Assembly: GCA_964463355.1 (NCBI GenBank)
Contig: CAYXBP010000036.1
Span: forward strand, 1 to 13,392
DNA from: Firm-04 sp964463355
GTDB lineage: Bacteria; Bacillota; Clostridia; Oscillospirales; Ruminococcaceae
Length of the DNA: 13,392 nucleotides
Direction of reading: 5' to 3'
Both the position numbers and the translations under genes were made by a program. The notes below the pieces were generated by a model, which worked only from the letters and a program-made list of their open reading frames with translations, did not search any database and was not told where the DNA came from. Below, piece by piece: positions 1 through 5,777 of this stretch. Numbering within the stretch: position 1 is the first letter of the stretch; each line of letters opens with the position of its first letter.

Positions 1-575
1 ACGCCGCCAACATAGTCGTATGCAAGAAAATAGGAATCTATAACGCCAACATTTTGGATGGTTGCGCCAGTCGTTTGCCCGAACAAGCCAACACAACTCT
101 GCGCACTGTTGTTGAAATACAATCCACTGATGGTGTGACCCTGTCCATCAAATGTGCCTTTGTAGTAAACATCCTCTATGGTTTCATCCCCATCGAGGTC
201 ATAATAGTACCCAATTGGGAACCATGCAGTGAAGCTGCTTGTATCATCGGCAAGTGTTCCATCAGATTTCAAAACGCCCTCGTTCACAGTGATATTCTTT
301 GTCAACACAGCATTTGCAGCATTGTTCTGGTCTACGCCATCCAGCGTGCCATTGACAAGCCCTGCAAACCAGTAGAGTTCTCCTGCTGTACCAATCTGGT
401 ATACGCCATTGCTGTCTTGACTGGGCTGGGTTGGCGTGATCGCAGGTGAAGTTTGCGTTTCCTCTGCGCTGACCTTCGGCACGATGCGGTCAAAAATCCC
501 CACCGGGAGATACGTCAGCATCGTTAGCATCATAACAAATGCTGTTACCAGCGCGAACGGTTGTTTGTGTTTCAT
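1..575 (-). CDS. Secreted GLUG-repeat surface protein, N-terminal part (runs off left edge)
   Basis: The reading frame starts at the ATG complementary to 573-575, behind a strong AAGGAGGAC ribosome site (581-589), and stays open to the left edge, so 191 N-terminal residues are visible and the C-terminus is missing. Residues 1-37 form a signal peptide: basic MKHK, a hydrophobic core, then a VSA cleavage site followed by EE. A Thr/Ser/Pro/Gln-rich linker follows (about 38-56). Next is a module beginning GVYQIGTAGELYWFAGLVNG. Residues 141-190 hold FDGQGHTISGLYFNN and CVGLFGQT, then INVGV-like strands, the pattern of GLUG/beta-helix repeats of exported clostridial proteins. An acidic DLDGDETIED stretch (126-135) may bind calcium. 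The role is probably adhesion or polysaccharide contact at the cell surface, but the deciding C-terminal anchor or enzyme domain lies outside the window. Export is secure; the specific function is not. Confidence 0.82.
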   Translation of the reverse strand, partial: MKHKQPFALVTAFVMMLTMLTYLPVGIFDRIVPKVSAEETQTSPAITPTQPSQDSNGVYQIGTAGELYWFAGLVNGTLDGVDQNNAANAVLTKNITVNEGVLKSDGTLADDTSSFTAWFPIGYYYDLDGDETIEDVYYKGTFDGQGHTISGLYFNNSAQSCVGLFGQTTGATIQNVGVIDSYFLAYDYVGG

Positions 576-607
576 AGAGAGTCCTCCTTCGAAATTAATA
601 TGTTATC

Positions 608-636
608 ATTATAGCACACAGTTCAGCATTTTTCAA
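608..636 (-). promoter_or_regulatory. Sigma-A promoter of the GLUG-repeat protein
   Basis: On the minus strand TTGAAA (631-636) is followed by a 17-base spacer and a perfect TATAAT (608-613). The -10 box lies about 33 bases before the start codon, leaving a short leader that contains the ribosome site. Confidence 0.8.
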
Positions 637-650
637 GATAAAAATGACGC

Positions 651-697
651 ATTACCGCATTTTCTGAACAGCAGAAGAGGTAGAAAAACGCGGTAAT
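651..697. repeat. Long imperfect inverted repeat (hairpin) in the divergent intergenic region
   Basis: ATTACCGC (651-658) pairs perfectly with GCGGTAAT (690-697). The inner arms TTTTCT (660-665) and AGAAAA (682-687) extend the stem to about 14 pairs across one asymmetric bulge (A against AC), with a 16-base loop. It lies upstream of the -35 box of the GLUG gene and about 155 bases before the holin-like gene. No T-run follows on either strand, so it is not a typical terminator. The function is unknown. Confidence 0.55.
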
Positions 698-750
698 AAT
701 CCAGCTGCGTTTGGTACTTTTGACGAATTACAAGAAAAATTTCTGGGTAT

Positions 751-768
751 TTGTATGAAATCATACAA
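751..768. promoter_or_regulatory. 18-bp palindrome, candidate operator upstream of the holin-amidase genes
   Basis: TTGTATGA (751-758), the dinucleotide AA, then TCATACAA (761-768) make a perfect 8+2+8 palindrome. It sits about 85 bases before the holin-like start codon, where a dimeric repressor or activator could control the cassette. A weak TTGTAT / TATGTC pair (751-756 and 773-778, 16-base spacing) overlaps it, but I do not regard that promoter as established. Confidence 0.45.
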
Positions 769-852
769 GTTCTATGTCAACATCGTGCTTTGGTAGAGCC
801 TGTTGCATCGTGGGTGTTGGGTGAAACGGGCTGATTTTTACGAAAGGGGGAG

Positions 853-1080
853 ATGCAAATCAAACTGTTTGTGTGGTTGCGCCGTCAGCTACGCCGCGAA
901 CCAGTTCGGCGAGCATTGCGCACTTTTTTGCAGGCAGCAGCAGGCTATGTGGTGGTTCACATTTCCGCATTGGATTTTTCTGCACGAGATGCGGTCATCG
1001 GTTTTTTGGTATCTACGGTAGCAGCGGGGCTTGCTGCGGCTATGAACATGGAGGAGGATTCAGATGAAAATTTGTCTTGA
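853..1080 (+). CDS. Holin-like small membrane protein
   Basis: This 75-residue protein has a very basic N-terminus (KLFVWLRRQLRREPVRRALR), then a first hydrophobic segment (about 24-42, beginning LQAAAGYVVVHI) and a second (about 47-64, AVIGFLVSTVAAGLAAAMN), and ends in a charged acidic tail. Size, layout and wording resemble the small holin-like proteins encoded before amidase endolysins in clostridial phages. Such proteins make membrane holes that let a cytoplasmic lysin reach the wall. A GGGGGAG ribosome site lies unusually close to the ATG. The last 17 bases overlap the amidase start, so the two are translationally coupled. There are no phage structural genes around it. A toxin-export or prophage-remnant role is possible. 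The holin name rests on topology and context rather than a hard motif. Confidence 0.7.
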   Translation: MQIKLFVWLRRQLRREPVRRALRTFLQAAAGYVVVHISALDFSARDAVIGFLVSTVAAGLAAAMNMEEDSDENLS

Positions 1081-1768
1081 CGCAGGTCACTATGCCAAAT
1101 ACAATCCCTCGCCCGCGGTCGAAGGGTACTACGAATCGGAGATGAGCTGGAAGCTGCATTTGATGTTGAAAACCGCGCTGGAACAGTACGGCATCGAGGT
1201 GACTACCACCCGCGTGGAGCAATCAAAAGACCTGAATGTGTATTATCGTGGCAAAGCAGCAAAGGGTTGTGATTTGCTTCTGTCGCTTCATTCCAATGCA
1301 GTGGCGAAAAATGCGTCTGCTGCACCAGATCACCCGATTGTTTATGGGCAGATTTCTGGTGTGGGAGATGCGCTTGCAGAACGTTTGACTGCGTGCATTG
1401 CTCGTGTGATGAACACCAGAGAAAGCGGACGAGTGGGGCATCGAGAGGGCAAAAACGGCGATTATTATGGCGTGCTACGCGGCGCAGCTGAAGAAGGCGT
1501 TACCGCATTGCTGGTGGAGCATAGTTTTCATACCAACGAGGCGGCGACAAAATGGCTGATGAGGGATGAGAATTTGCTGCGGCTTGCCAATGAGGAGGCT
1601 GCGGTGATTGCAGATTACTACGGTTTGCAAAAGCACTCTGGTGCGGCATTGTACCGTGTGCAGGTGGGCGCGTTTGCCGTTCGTGAGAATGCTGAGGGGA
1701 TGCTTGTAAAGCTGCAAGAAGATGGCTACGAAGGGTTCATTGTGCGGAGTACGCTGCCCAAAGCTTGA
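1064..1768 (+). CDS. N-acetylmuramoyl-L-alanine amidase (Amidase_3) with C-terminal SPOR domain
   Basis: This enzyme should cut the amide bond between N-acetylmuramate and the stem peptide of peptidoglycan. The Amidase_3 fold covers residues 1-186. LDAGH supplies His9, ESEMSW supplies Glu26 (or Glu24), and LLLSLHSNA supplies His76, the expected zinc ligands; LLVEHSFHTN supplies the likely catalytic Glu152. Residues 197-229 (YRVQVGAFAVRENAEGML and on) match a SPOR peptidoglycan-binding domain. It is 234 residues long and has no signal peptide, which suits an endolysin that depends on the overlapping holin-like protein for access to the wall. A GGAGGAGG ribosome site (1050-1057) sits inside the holin-like gene. 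The alternative is a domesticated autolysin used by the host in sporulation or lysis; secreted CwlD-type amidases normally carry a signal sequence. Confidence 0.9.
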   Translation: MKICLDAGHYAKYNPSPAVEGYYESEMSWKLHLMLKTALEQYGIEVTTTRVEQSKDLNVYYRGKAAKGCDLLLSLHSNAVAKNASAAPDHPIVYGQISGVGDALAERLTACIARVMNTRESGRVGHREGKNGDYYGVLRGAAEEGVTALLVEHSFHTNEAATKWLMRDENLLRLANEEAAVIADYYGLQKHSGAALYRVQVGAFAVRENAEGMLVKLQEDGYEGFIVRSTLPKA

Positions 1769-1797
1769 TTCTGATGCGCGGATATATCTATACGCCG

Positions 1798-1832
1798 AAA
1801 AAAGGGAGCAATGCGTATGCATACTCCCTTTT
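1798..1832. terminator. Two-way intrinsic terminator between amidase and deacetylase genes
   Basis: AAAAGGGAG (1800-1808) pairs with CTCCCTTTT (1824-1832), with a smaller ATGC/GCAT pairing inside the loop. A-rich and T-rich flanks make it usable from both sides, and it lies between two convergent genes. Confidence 0.8.
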
Positions 1833-1840
1833 GCGGATAT

Positions 1841-2458
1841 TTACAGCACTGAATAGATTTGCCCATCACAGGCTTTTGGTTTAACACCTTTGATTGCAAA
1901 CAATTGAGAAAGGGTTACAAATTCGTAGCCCTTTTCTTTCAGTTCCGGGATCAGTCTTGCCACTGCTTGCACCGTTTTGTCGTTGCCGTCACTGTCGTGC
2001 AGCAGCAAGATCATGCCATCTTGTGCGCCCTCCTTCAGGCGAATAAAGCGTTCCTCCGCAGATACGGCATCGTTGTAATCCTCCACCCCAAAACCGCAGA
2101 TGATCGGCAATGGAACGGTTGCAAACACCGTTGGATTTATGTCGATATACGGCGGACGGAAAAAGCGAGGCGGTGTGCCAGTGATCTCTGTAATGCGCTT
2201 TGTAACGGGCTGCACCTCTGCAAGGATTTGTTCGGGAGTTAAAGTCGTCAGTGCGGTATGATGCAATGAATGGTTGTGAATCTCGCAGCCCATTTGGAAG
2301 GCGCGTTGCACCACGGGTACGGTCTGGGTGGTGATATGATCGCCCACCAAAAAGAAGCTTGCGGGGACACTCAACTGTTGCAGAAGATCCAGCAGAGCAA
2401 CGGTGGTTGTAGTGTTGGGCCCATCGTCAAAGGTCAGTGCGATATATTGCTTTTTTAT
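1841..2458 (-). CDS. NodB-type polysaccharide deacetylase with apparent non-AUG (ATA) start
   Basis: Such enzymes remove N-acetyl groups from chitin-like polymers or peptidoglycan, or O-acetyl groups from xylan. All catalytic motifs are present: LTFDDGPN (Asp11, Asp12), HSLHH (metal ligands His63 and His67), RPPY (101-104) and LLLHDS (His154, Asp155). Read from the ATA at 2458 the protein is 205 residues and begins IKKQYIALTFDDGP, where family members usually begin M-K-K. A GAGAGG site lies 8 bases before that ATA. In-frame ATC (2461) and ATT (2464) are also possible starts. The codon five triplets further upstream region is closed by an in-frame TGA (2471-2473). The first TTG/GTG-type start is at 2374, which would delete the first motif. 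The protein has no signal peptide or membrane segment, unusual for a wall enzyme. It follows aspS on the same strand after 71 bases. It may be poorly translated or a start-codon mutant. Confidence 0.82.
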   Translation of the reverse strand: MKKQYIALTFDDGPNTTTTVALLDLLQQLSVPASFFLVGDHITTQTVPVVQRAFQMGCEIHNHSLHHTALTTLTPEQILAEVQPVTKRITEITGTPPRFFRPPYIDINPTVFATVPLPIICGFGVEDYNDAVSAEERFIRLKEGAQDGMILLLHDSDGNDKTVQAVARLIPELKEKGYEFVTLSQLFAIKGVKPKACDGQIYSVL

Positions 2459-2480
2459 GATAATTACCTCTCAAAAGTAG

Positions 2481-2516
2481 GAAAACGGCATCCTCCAAAG
2501 AGAGTACACCGTTTTC
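2481..2516 (-). terminator. Hairpin between aspS and the deacetylase, possible weak terminator or processing site
   Basis: GAAAACGG (2509-2516 read on the minus strand) pairs with CCGTTTTC (2481-2488) around a 20-base loop. It begins 13 bases after the aspS stop codon. The stem is AT-rich and is followed by an interrupted T-run, so it may only partly stop transcription. Readthrough from aspS is the obvious source of deacetylase mRNA, since no other promoter is apparent in the gap. Confidence 0.4.
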
Positions 2517-2529
2517 GGGTTGATTTGTT

Positions 2530-4269
2530 TTAGAACTCCTCGCGTACCTGAATATTGGCTTCACGAAGCTGCAATTCGGTAACGGGAGCTGGCGCGCCCA
2601 GAAGCAGATCCTGTGCGTTGCCGTTGAGGGGGAACGCGATGACATTGCGGATGGTTTCCGTTTCGGCAAGCAGCATAACCATGCGGTCAATGCCAGGTGC
2701 CATGCCTGCGTGGGGCGGTGCGCCATACTGGAATGCTGTGTACAGAGCCGAGAATCGTGCTGCAAGCTCCTCTTCGGAGTAGCCTGCCAGTGCAAATGCC
2801 TTTTTCATGATTTCTGGGTTGTGGTTACGAACAGCACCCGATGCCAACTCAATGCCGTTGCAAACCAGATCGTATTGATATGCAAGAATCTTGAGCGGAT
2901 CCTCGTTCATCAGTGCATCCAGGCCACCCTGAGGCATTGAGAAGGGATTGTGTGTGAAATCCAGTTTGCCTGTTTCGGCATTGATTTCGTACATGGGGAA
3001 ATCCACCACAAAGCAGAAACGAAATGCGTCTTTTTCAAGGATATCCAGCGTTTCGCCAAGCCAGGTACGGATCTGCCCTGCCATGCTATCCACCACACGC
3101 TTTGCATCGCTGATGAAGAACAGGGTTTCACCCTCTTTGATGCCAGATAGTGCAGTAATCTCCCTGCGTTGCTCATCGGTAAGGAATTTGTCAATCGGGC
3201 CCTTAAACTGTCCTTCCTTCAAGGTGAGGTAACCCAGACCTTTCATGCCGATGGAAAGTGCAAACTTGAGGGAATCCTCAAAGAATTTTTTGGAGCATGC
3301 AGAGCAATCGGCAACAATACCGCGCACTGGGCGACCTTTAAATGCCTTAAATTCGACCTGTGCAAAGAAATCGGTGAGATCAATAATTTGCAGGGGATTG
3401 CGCAAATCGGGCTTATCAGAGCCGTATCTGAGCATTGCATCGGCATAGGTGATACGCGTAAAGGGGGCAGCGGAGGAGATTTTATCGGGGGCAAACTCCG
3501 CAAATGTTTTGGAGATGACCTGCTCACACACTGCAAGCACATCTTCCTGCGTGGCAAATGCCATTTCGTAGTCCAGCTGATAGAACTCACCAGGGGAACG
3601 ATCCTGACGAGCATCTTCATCACGGAAGCAGGGCGCGACCTGATAGTAGCGGTCAAAACCAGAAACCATCAGCAGCTGCTTGAACTGCTGAGGTGCTTGG
3701 GGCAATGCATAGAATGTGCCCTTGTGCTTACGGCTTGGCACAAGAAAGTCACGGGCACCTTCGGGAGAAGATGCGGTGAGGATAGGAGTTTGCATATCGA
3801 GAAAGCCCAGTTCTTCCATGTGGCGGCGGAGGGCGGAGATCACCTTAGAACGCAGAATGATCTTGCTATGCAGATCGGGGTTACGCAGATCGAGGTAACG
3901 ATACTTCAGACGCACCTCTTCGCGAGTATCCATGGAATCGGAGGGGGTAAAGGGCAGCATCTGACGGCAGGGCCCAAGCAGCTCATAGGAGCTGACGCGC
4001 ACCTCCACCAGACCAGTTTCCAGTTTTGCGTTCACGGTGTCTGCATCACGGGCGACTACCTCACCAGTGATGGTGATGACTGCTTCACGGTTGATGCCTT
4101 CCAGTGCCAGATTTTCATGGAACACCACCTGGGTGATACCAGTTTCATCGCGCAGATCGAGGAATAGCACGCCGCCGTGGTCACGAATGGCGTCTACCCA
4201 GCCTGCTAGCGAAACGGTCTGCCCGATATGCTCGGGTCGCAGTGCGTTGCAGCGCATAGTACGATACAT
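2530..4269 (-). CDS. aspS: Aspartyl-tRNA synthetase
   Basis: This class II synthetase charges tRNA-Asp with aspartate in the cytoplasm. The ATG at 4269 is chosen because a GGAGG site lies 8 bases before it; an upstream in-frame ATG reads through the ribosome site and T-box leader. The protein is 579 residues, close to the usual bacterial length. Residues 1-105 form the anticodon-binding OB fold (LAGWVDAIRDHGGVLFLDLRD). The class II core has RYLDLR, TPIL, and motif 2 FRDEDARQDRSPGEFYQLDYEM (from 215; shown here as 22 residues only in parts: FRDEDARQDR then SPGEFYQLDYEM). Motif 3 is in APPHAGMAPGIDRMVMLL. The SPGEFYQ insertion and the NGNAQDLLLGAPAPV ending differ from the common bacterial form (usually ADRQPEFTQ and SATCPLTEAPS-like). 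An insertion domain lies between motifs 2 and 3. It is regulated by the T-box leader upstream. Confidence 0.97.
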   Translation of the reverse strand: MYRTMRCNALRPEHIGQTVSLAGWVDAIRDHGGVLFLDLRDETGITQVVFHENLALEGINREAVITITGEVVARDADTVNAKLETGLVEVRVSSYELLGPCRQMLPFTPSDSMDTREEVRLKYRYLDLRNPDLHSKIILRSKVISALRRHMEELGFLDMQTPILTASSPEGARDFLVPSRKHKGTFYALPQAPQQFKQLLMVSGFDRYYQVAPCFRDEDARQDRSPGEFYQLDYEMAFATQEDVLAVCEQVISKTFAEFAPDKISSAAPFTRITYADAMLRYGSDKPDLRNPLQIIDLTDFFAQVEFKAFKGRPVRGIVADCSACSKKFFEDSLKFALSIGMKGLGYLTLKEGQFKGPIDKFLTDEQRREITALSGIKEGETLFFISDAKRVVDSMAGQIRTWLGETLDILEKDAFRFCFVVDFPMYEINAETGKLDFTHNPFSMPQGGLDALMNEDPLKILAYQYDLVCNGIELASGAVRNHNPEIMKKAFALAGYSEEELAARFSALYTAFQYGAPPHAGMAPGIDRMVMLLAETETIRNVIAFPLNGNAQDLLLGAPAPVTELQLREANIQVREEF

Positions 4270-4287
4270 AGTGAAAACCTCCATTAT

Positions 4288-4331
4288 AAAAAAATAAACG
4301 CCCCGGAACAACAAAAACTTGTTCCGGGACG
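4288..4331 (-). terminator. Intrinsic terminator of the aspS T-box leader
   Basis: The minus strand forms a 13-pair stem (4319-4331 with 4299-4311, including one G-T wobble) around a 7-base loop (4312-4318), followed by TTTATTTTTTT. This is the off-state structure of the T-box switch. Confidence 0.9.
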
Positions 4332-4572
4332 AGCTTTTTATAAACAAAACCCGCGGTGCCACCCGACTTAACAGCATCTGCCTTTTTGCGACGGCTGCTG
4401 TTCACTTTCGATTCAGTTGTTGCGCCTCGGAGCATAAACCAAAGGCTTCGGCGCAAAGAAACAACATCCTACGCCGACAGAGCGTTCCCGCAGCCACTAC
4501 TCTCCGCAAATGTGCTTGCAGCCGACTGGCACATTCTCTCTGTTCGGATTTCCACAAGGTGCGAATCTCATA
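4288..4572 (-). promoter_or_regulatory. T-box riboswitch leader of aspS
   Basis: The minus-strand leader carries the T-box core GGGTGGCACCGCGG (4351-4364) after a structured region of about 200 bases, and ends in an intrinsic terminator just before aspS. A distal stem-I-like hairpin TGTGC/GCACA with a CTGCAAG loop and a preceding AGAGAG element can be seen at about 4510-4545. In this family uncharged tRNA pairs with a specifier codon and the T-box bulge, favouring an antiterminator and reading into the gene. The partner should be tRNA-Asp, but I could not assign the specifier triplet by eye. Both ends are approximate. Confidence 0.88.
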
Positions 4573-4578
4573 CTCTAT

Positions 4579-4606
4579 ATTTTATTCATTTTTTGCGATT
4601 TGTCAA
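4579..4606 (-). promoter_or_regulatory. Sigma-A promoter of aspS leader
   Basis: TTGACA (4601-4606), a 16-base spacer and TAAAAT (4579-4584) on the minus strand would start the T-box transcript near 4572. It faces away from the perR promoter 50 bases away. Confidence 0.75.
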
Positions 4607-4655
4607 GCGTTGCGGCAATTTTTGTGATTCTCTCCAAAATCGTGCAAAAAAGCAC

Positions 4656-4683
4656 TTGACAAATTGATATTTTGTGGTATAAT
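4656..4683 (+). promoter_or_regulatory. Sigma-A promoter of perR-rubrerythrin
   Basis: Perfect TTGACA (4656-4661) and TATAAT (4678-4683) boxes are separated by 16 bases. The following palindrome covers the expected transcription start. Confidence 0.85.
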
Positions 4684-4685
4684 AT

Positions 4686-4706
4686 CATTAGGAACTAATC
4701 CTAATG
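4686..4706. promoter_or_regulatory. Palindromic operator, probable PerR/Fur-family box
   Basis: CATTAGGA (4686-4693), spacer ACTAA and TCCTAATG (4699-4706) form a perfect 8+5+8 palindrome two bases after the -10 box. Its position blocks transcription initiation, and its AT-rich dyad of 21 bases suits a Fur-family dimer, so autoregulation by the gene just downstream is the simplest reading. The GG/CC pair departs from the classical B. subtilis PerR box. Confidence 0.7.
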
Positions 4707-4728
4707 AGCTTGCAGGGGGGGATATGCT

Positions 4729-5103
4729 ATGAAAAGCCAGCGGCAGCTTATCTACGATGTGCTGTGTATGATGCCAAAGCATCCCACCGCGCAGGATGTG
4801 TTTTTGGAGGTGCGCAAACAGCAGCCTCATATTGCAATCGGCACGGTTTATCGCAATTTAAATCTGCTTTGTGATGACGGCATTATCATGCGAATTGCTG
4901 TAAATGGTGCCCCTGACCGATATGATGACAACCCGCACTTTCACGACCACATTGTGTGCAAGCGTTGCGGCAGGGTGCGTGATGTGCAGCTGGAAACGGC
5001 GTTCGATGTGTTTTCCCAAGCGGCGGGCAGCAGGGTCATTGGTTATGACCTGTTGCTGTACGAAATCTGCGAGGAATGCATGGGGGAAGAATCAAGCGGG
5101 TAA
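4729..5103 (+). CDS. perR: PerR-type Fur-family peroxide-sensing repressor
   Basis: This 124-residue metal-dependent repressor has an N-terminal winged helix (HPTAQDVFLEVRK at 18-30; recognition helix near IAIGTVYRNLNLL, 36-47) and a C-terminal dimerisation domain. A structural zinc site is given by Cys77-x-x-Cys80 and Cys114-x-x-Cys117. The sensing metal site can be matched to B. subtilis PerR: His34, Asp66 in DRYDD, His70 and His72 in PHFHDH, and Asp85 in CGRVRDV. An aspartate at the last position, where Fur has glutamate, is the known mark of peroxide sensing. Coupling to rubrerythrin 55 bases downstream supports PerR over Fur or Zur. A GGGGGG-rich ribosome site precedes the ATG. Its own promoter contains a palindrome that it probably binds. 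Confidence 0.88.
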   Translation: MKSQRQLIYDVLCMMPKHPTAQDVFLEVRKQQPHIAIGTVYRNLNLLCDDGIIMRIAVNGAPDRYDDNPHFHDHIVCKRCGRVRDVQLETAFDVFSQAAGSRVIGYDLLLYEICEECMGEESSG

Positions 5104-5158
5104 AAACGGTCTTTGATCGTTTACCATATATGAATCATTATTAATGGAGGTTTTTACG

Positions 5159-5698
5159 ATGGAACTGAAAGGCTCAAGAACCGAACAAAATCTGATGACG
5201 GCATTCGCAGGTGAATCACAGGCACGCAACAAGTACACCTACTACGCCTCAAAGGCGAGAAAAGAAGGCTATGTGCAAATCGCAGAGCTGTTTGAGGAAA
5301 CTGCCAACAACGAGAAGGAACACGCAAAGATCTGGTTTAAGGAACTGCATGACGGCGAAGTACCCACCACTGCTGCGAATCTGCTGGATGCCGCTGAGGG
5401 TGAGAATTTTGAGTGGACAGATATGTATGCTTCCTTTGCGCAGACTGCGCGCGAAGAGGGCTTTACCCGTTTGGCATTCCTGTTTGAGGCTGTGGGCAAG
5501 ATCGAGAAAGCGCACGAGGAGCGTTACCGCAAGCTGTTGGCAAACGTGGAGGGCGGTCTGGTATTCTCCAAGGACGGCGATATGATTTGGGAGTGCAGTA
5601 ACTGCGGTCATATCGTTATTGGCAAGGAGGCCCCGAAGATGTGCCCCGTTTGCGCACACCCCCAAGCATATTTTAAGCTGAGAGCCGAAAACTATTGA
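5159..5698 (+). CDS. rbr: Rubrerythrin
   Basis: Rubrerythrin reduces hydrogen peroxide to water in anaerobes, taking electrons through its rubredoxin domain. The ATG at 5159 is used because GGAGG (5146-5150) lies 8 bases upstream; an earlier ATG overlaps that ribosome site. The protein is 179 residues. The four-helix diiron domain (1-135) shows FAGESQARNKY (Glu19), NNEKEHA (Glu52, His55), TAREEGF (99-100 region) and KIEKAHEERY (Glu116, His119). The rubredoxin domain (about 142-179) has Cys146-x-x-Cys149 and Cys162-x-x-Cys165. It shares the perR promoter and should be derepressed by peroxide. The rubredoxin-like part is C-terminal, as in classical rubrerythrin and unlike reverse rubrerythrins. 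Confidence 0.97.
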   Translation: MELKGSRTEQNLMTAFAGESQARNKYTYYASKARKEGYVQIAELFEETANNEKEHAKIWFKELHDGEVPTTAANLLDAAEGENFEWTDMYASFAQTAREEGFTRLAFLFEAVGKIEKAHEERYRKLLANVEGGLVFSKDGDMIWECSNCGHIVIGKEAPKMCPVCAHPQAYFKLRAENY

Positions 5699-5719
5699 TG
5701 GCTTTTGAAGGGCAAACAT

Positions 5720-5777
5720 AATCACAGAAAACCTCTGGGCACCATTTGTGTACCCAGAGGTTTTGCTTTGTGTGATT
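5720..5777. terminator. Two-way terminator between rubrerythrin and prfB
   Basis: AAAACCTCTGGG (5728-5739) pairs perfectly with CCCAGAGGTTTT (5753-5764), and AC/GT continues the stem after one mismatch. A further outer repeat, AATCACA (5720-5726) with TGTGATT (5771-5777), reaches the prfB stop codon. Poly-A and poly-T flanks serve both convergent genes. Confidence 0.9.

Noticed and set aside
54..696. Plus-strand ORFs of 131 and 86 codons
   Set aside because: They are antisense to the GLUG protein, which has a promoter, ribosome site and signal peptide on the minus strand.
3169..4167. 332-codon ORF on the plus strand
   Set aside because: It lies entirely antisense to aspS, whose protein shows all family motifs; it has no family features of its own.
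5104..5158. Possible second PerR box between perR and rubrerythrin (TGAATCATTATTAAT region)
   Set aside because: The symmetry is poor and no promoter is visible in the gap.
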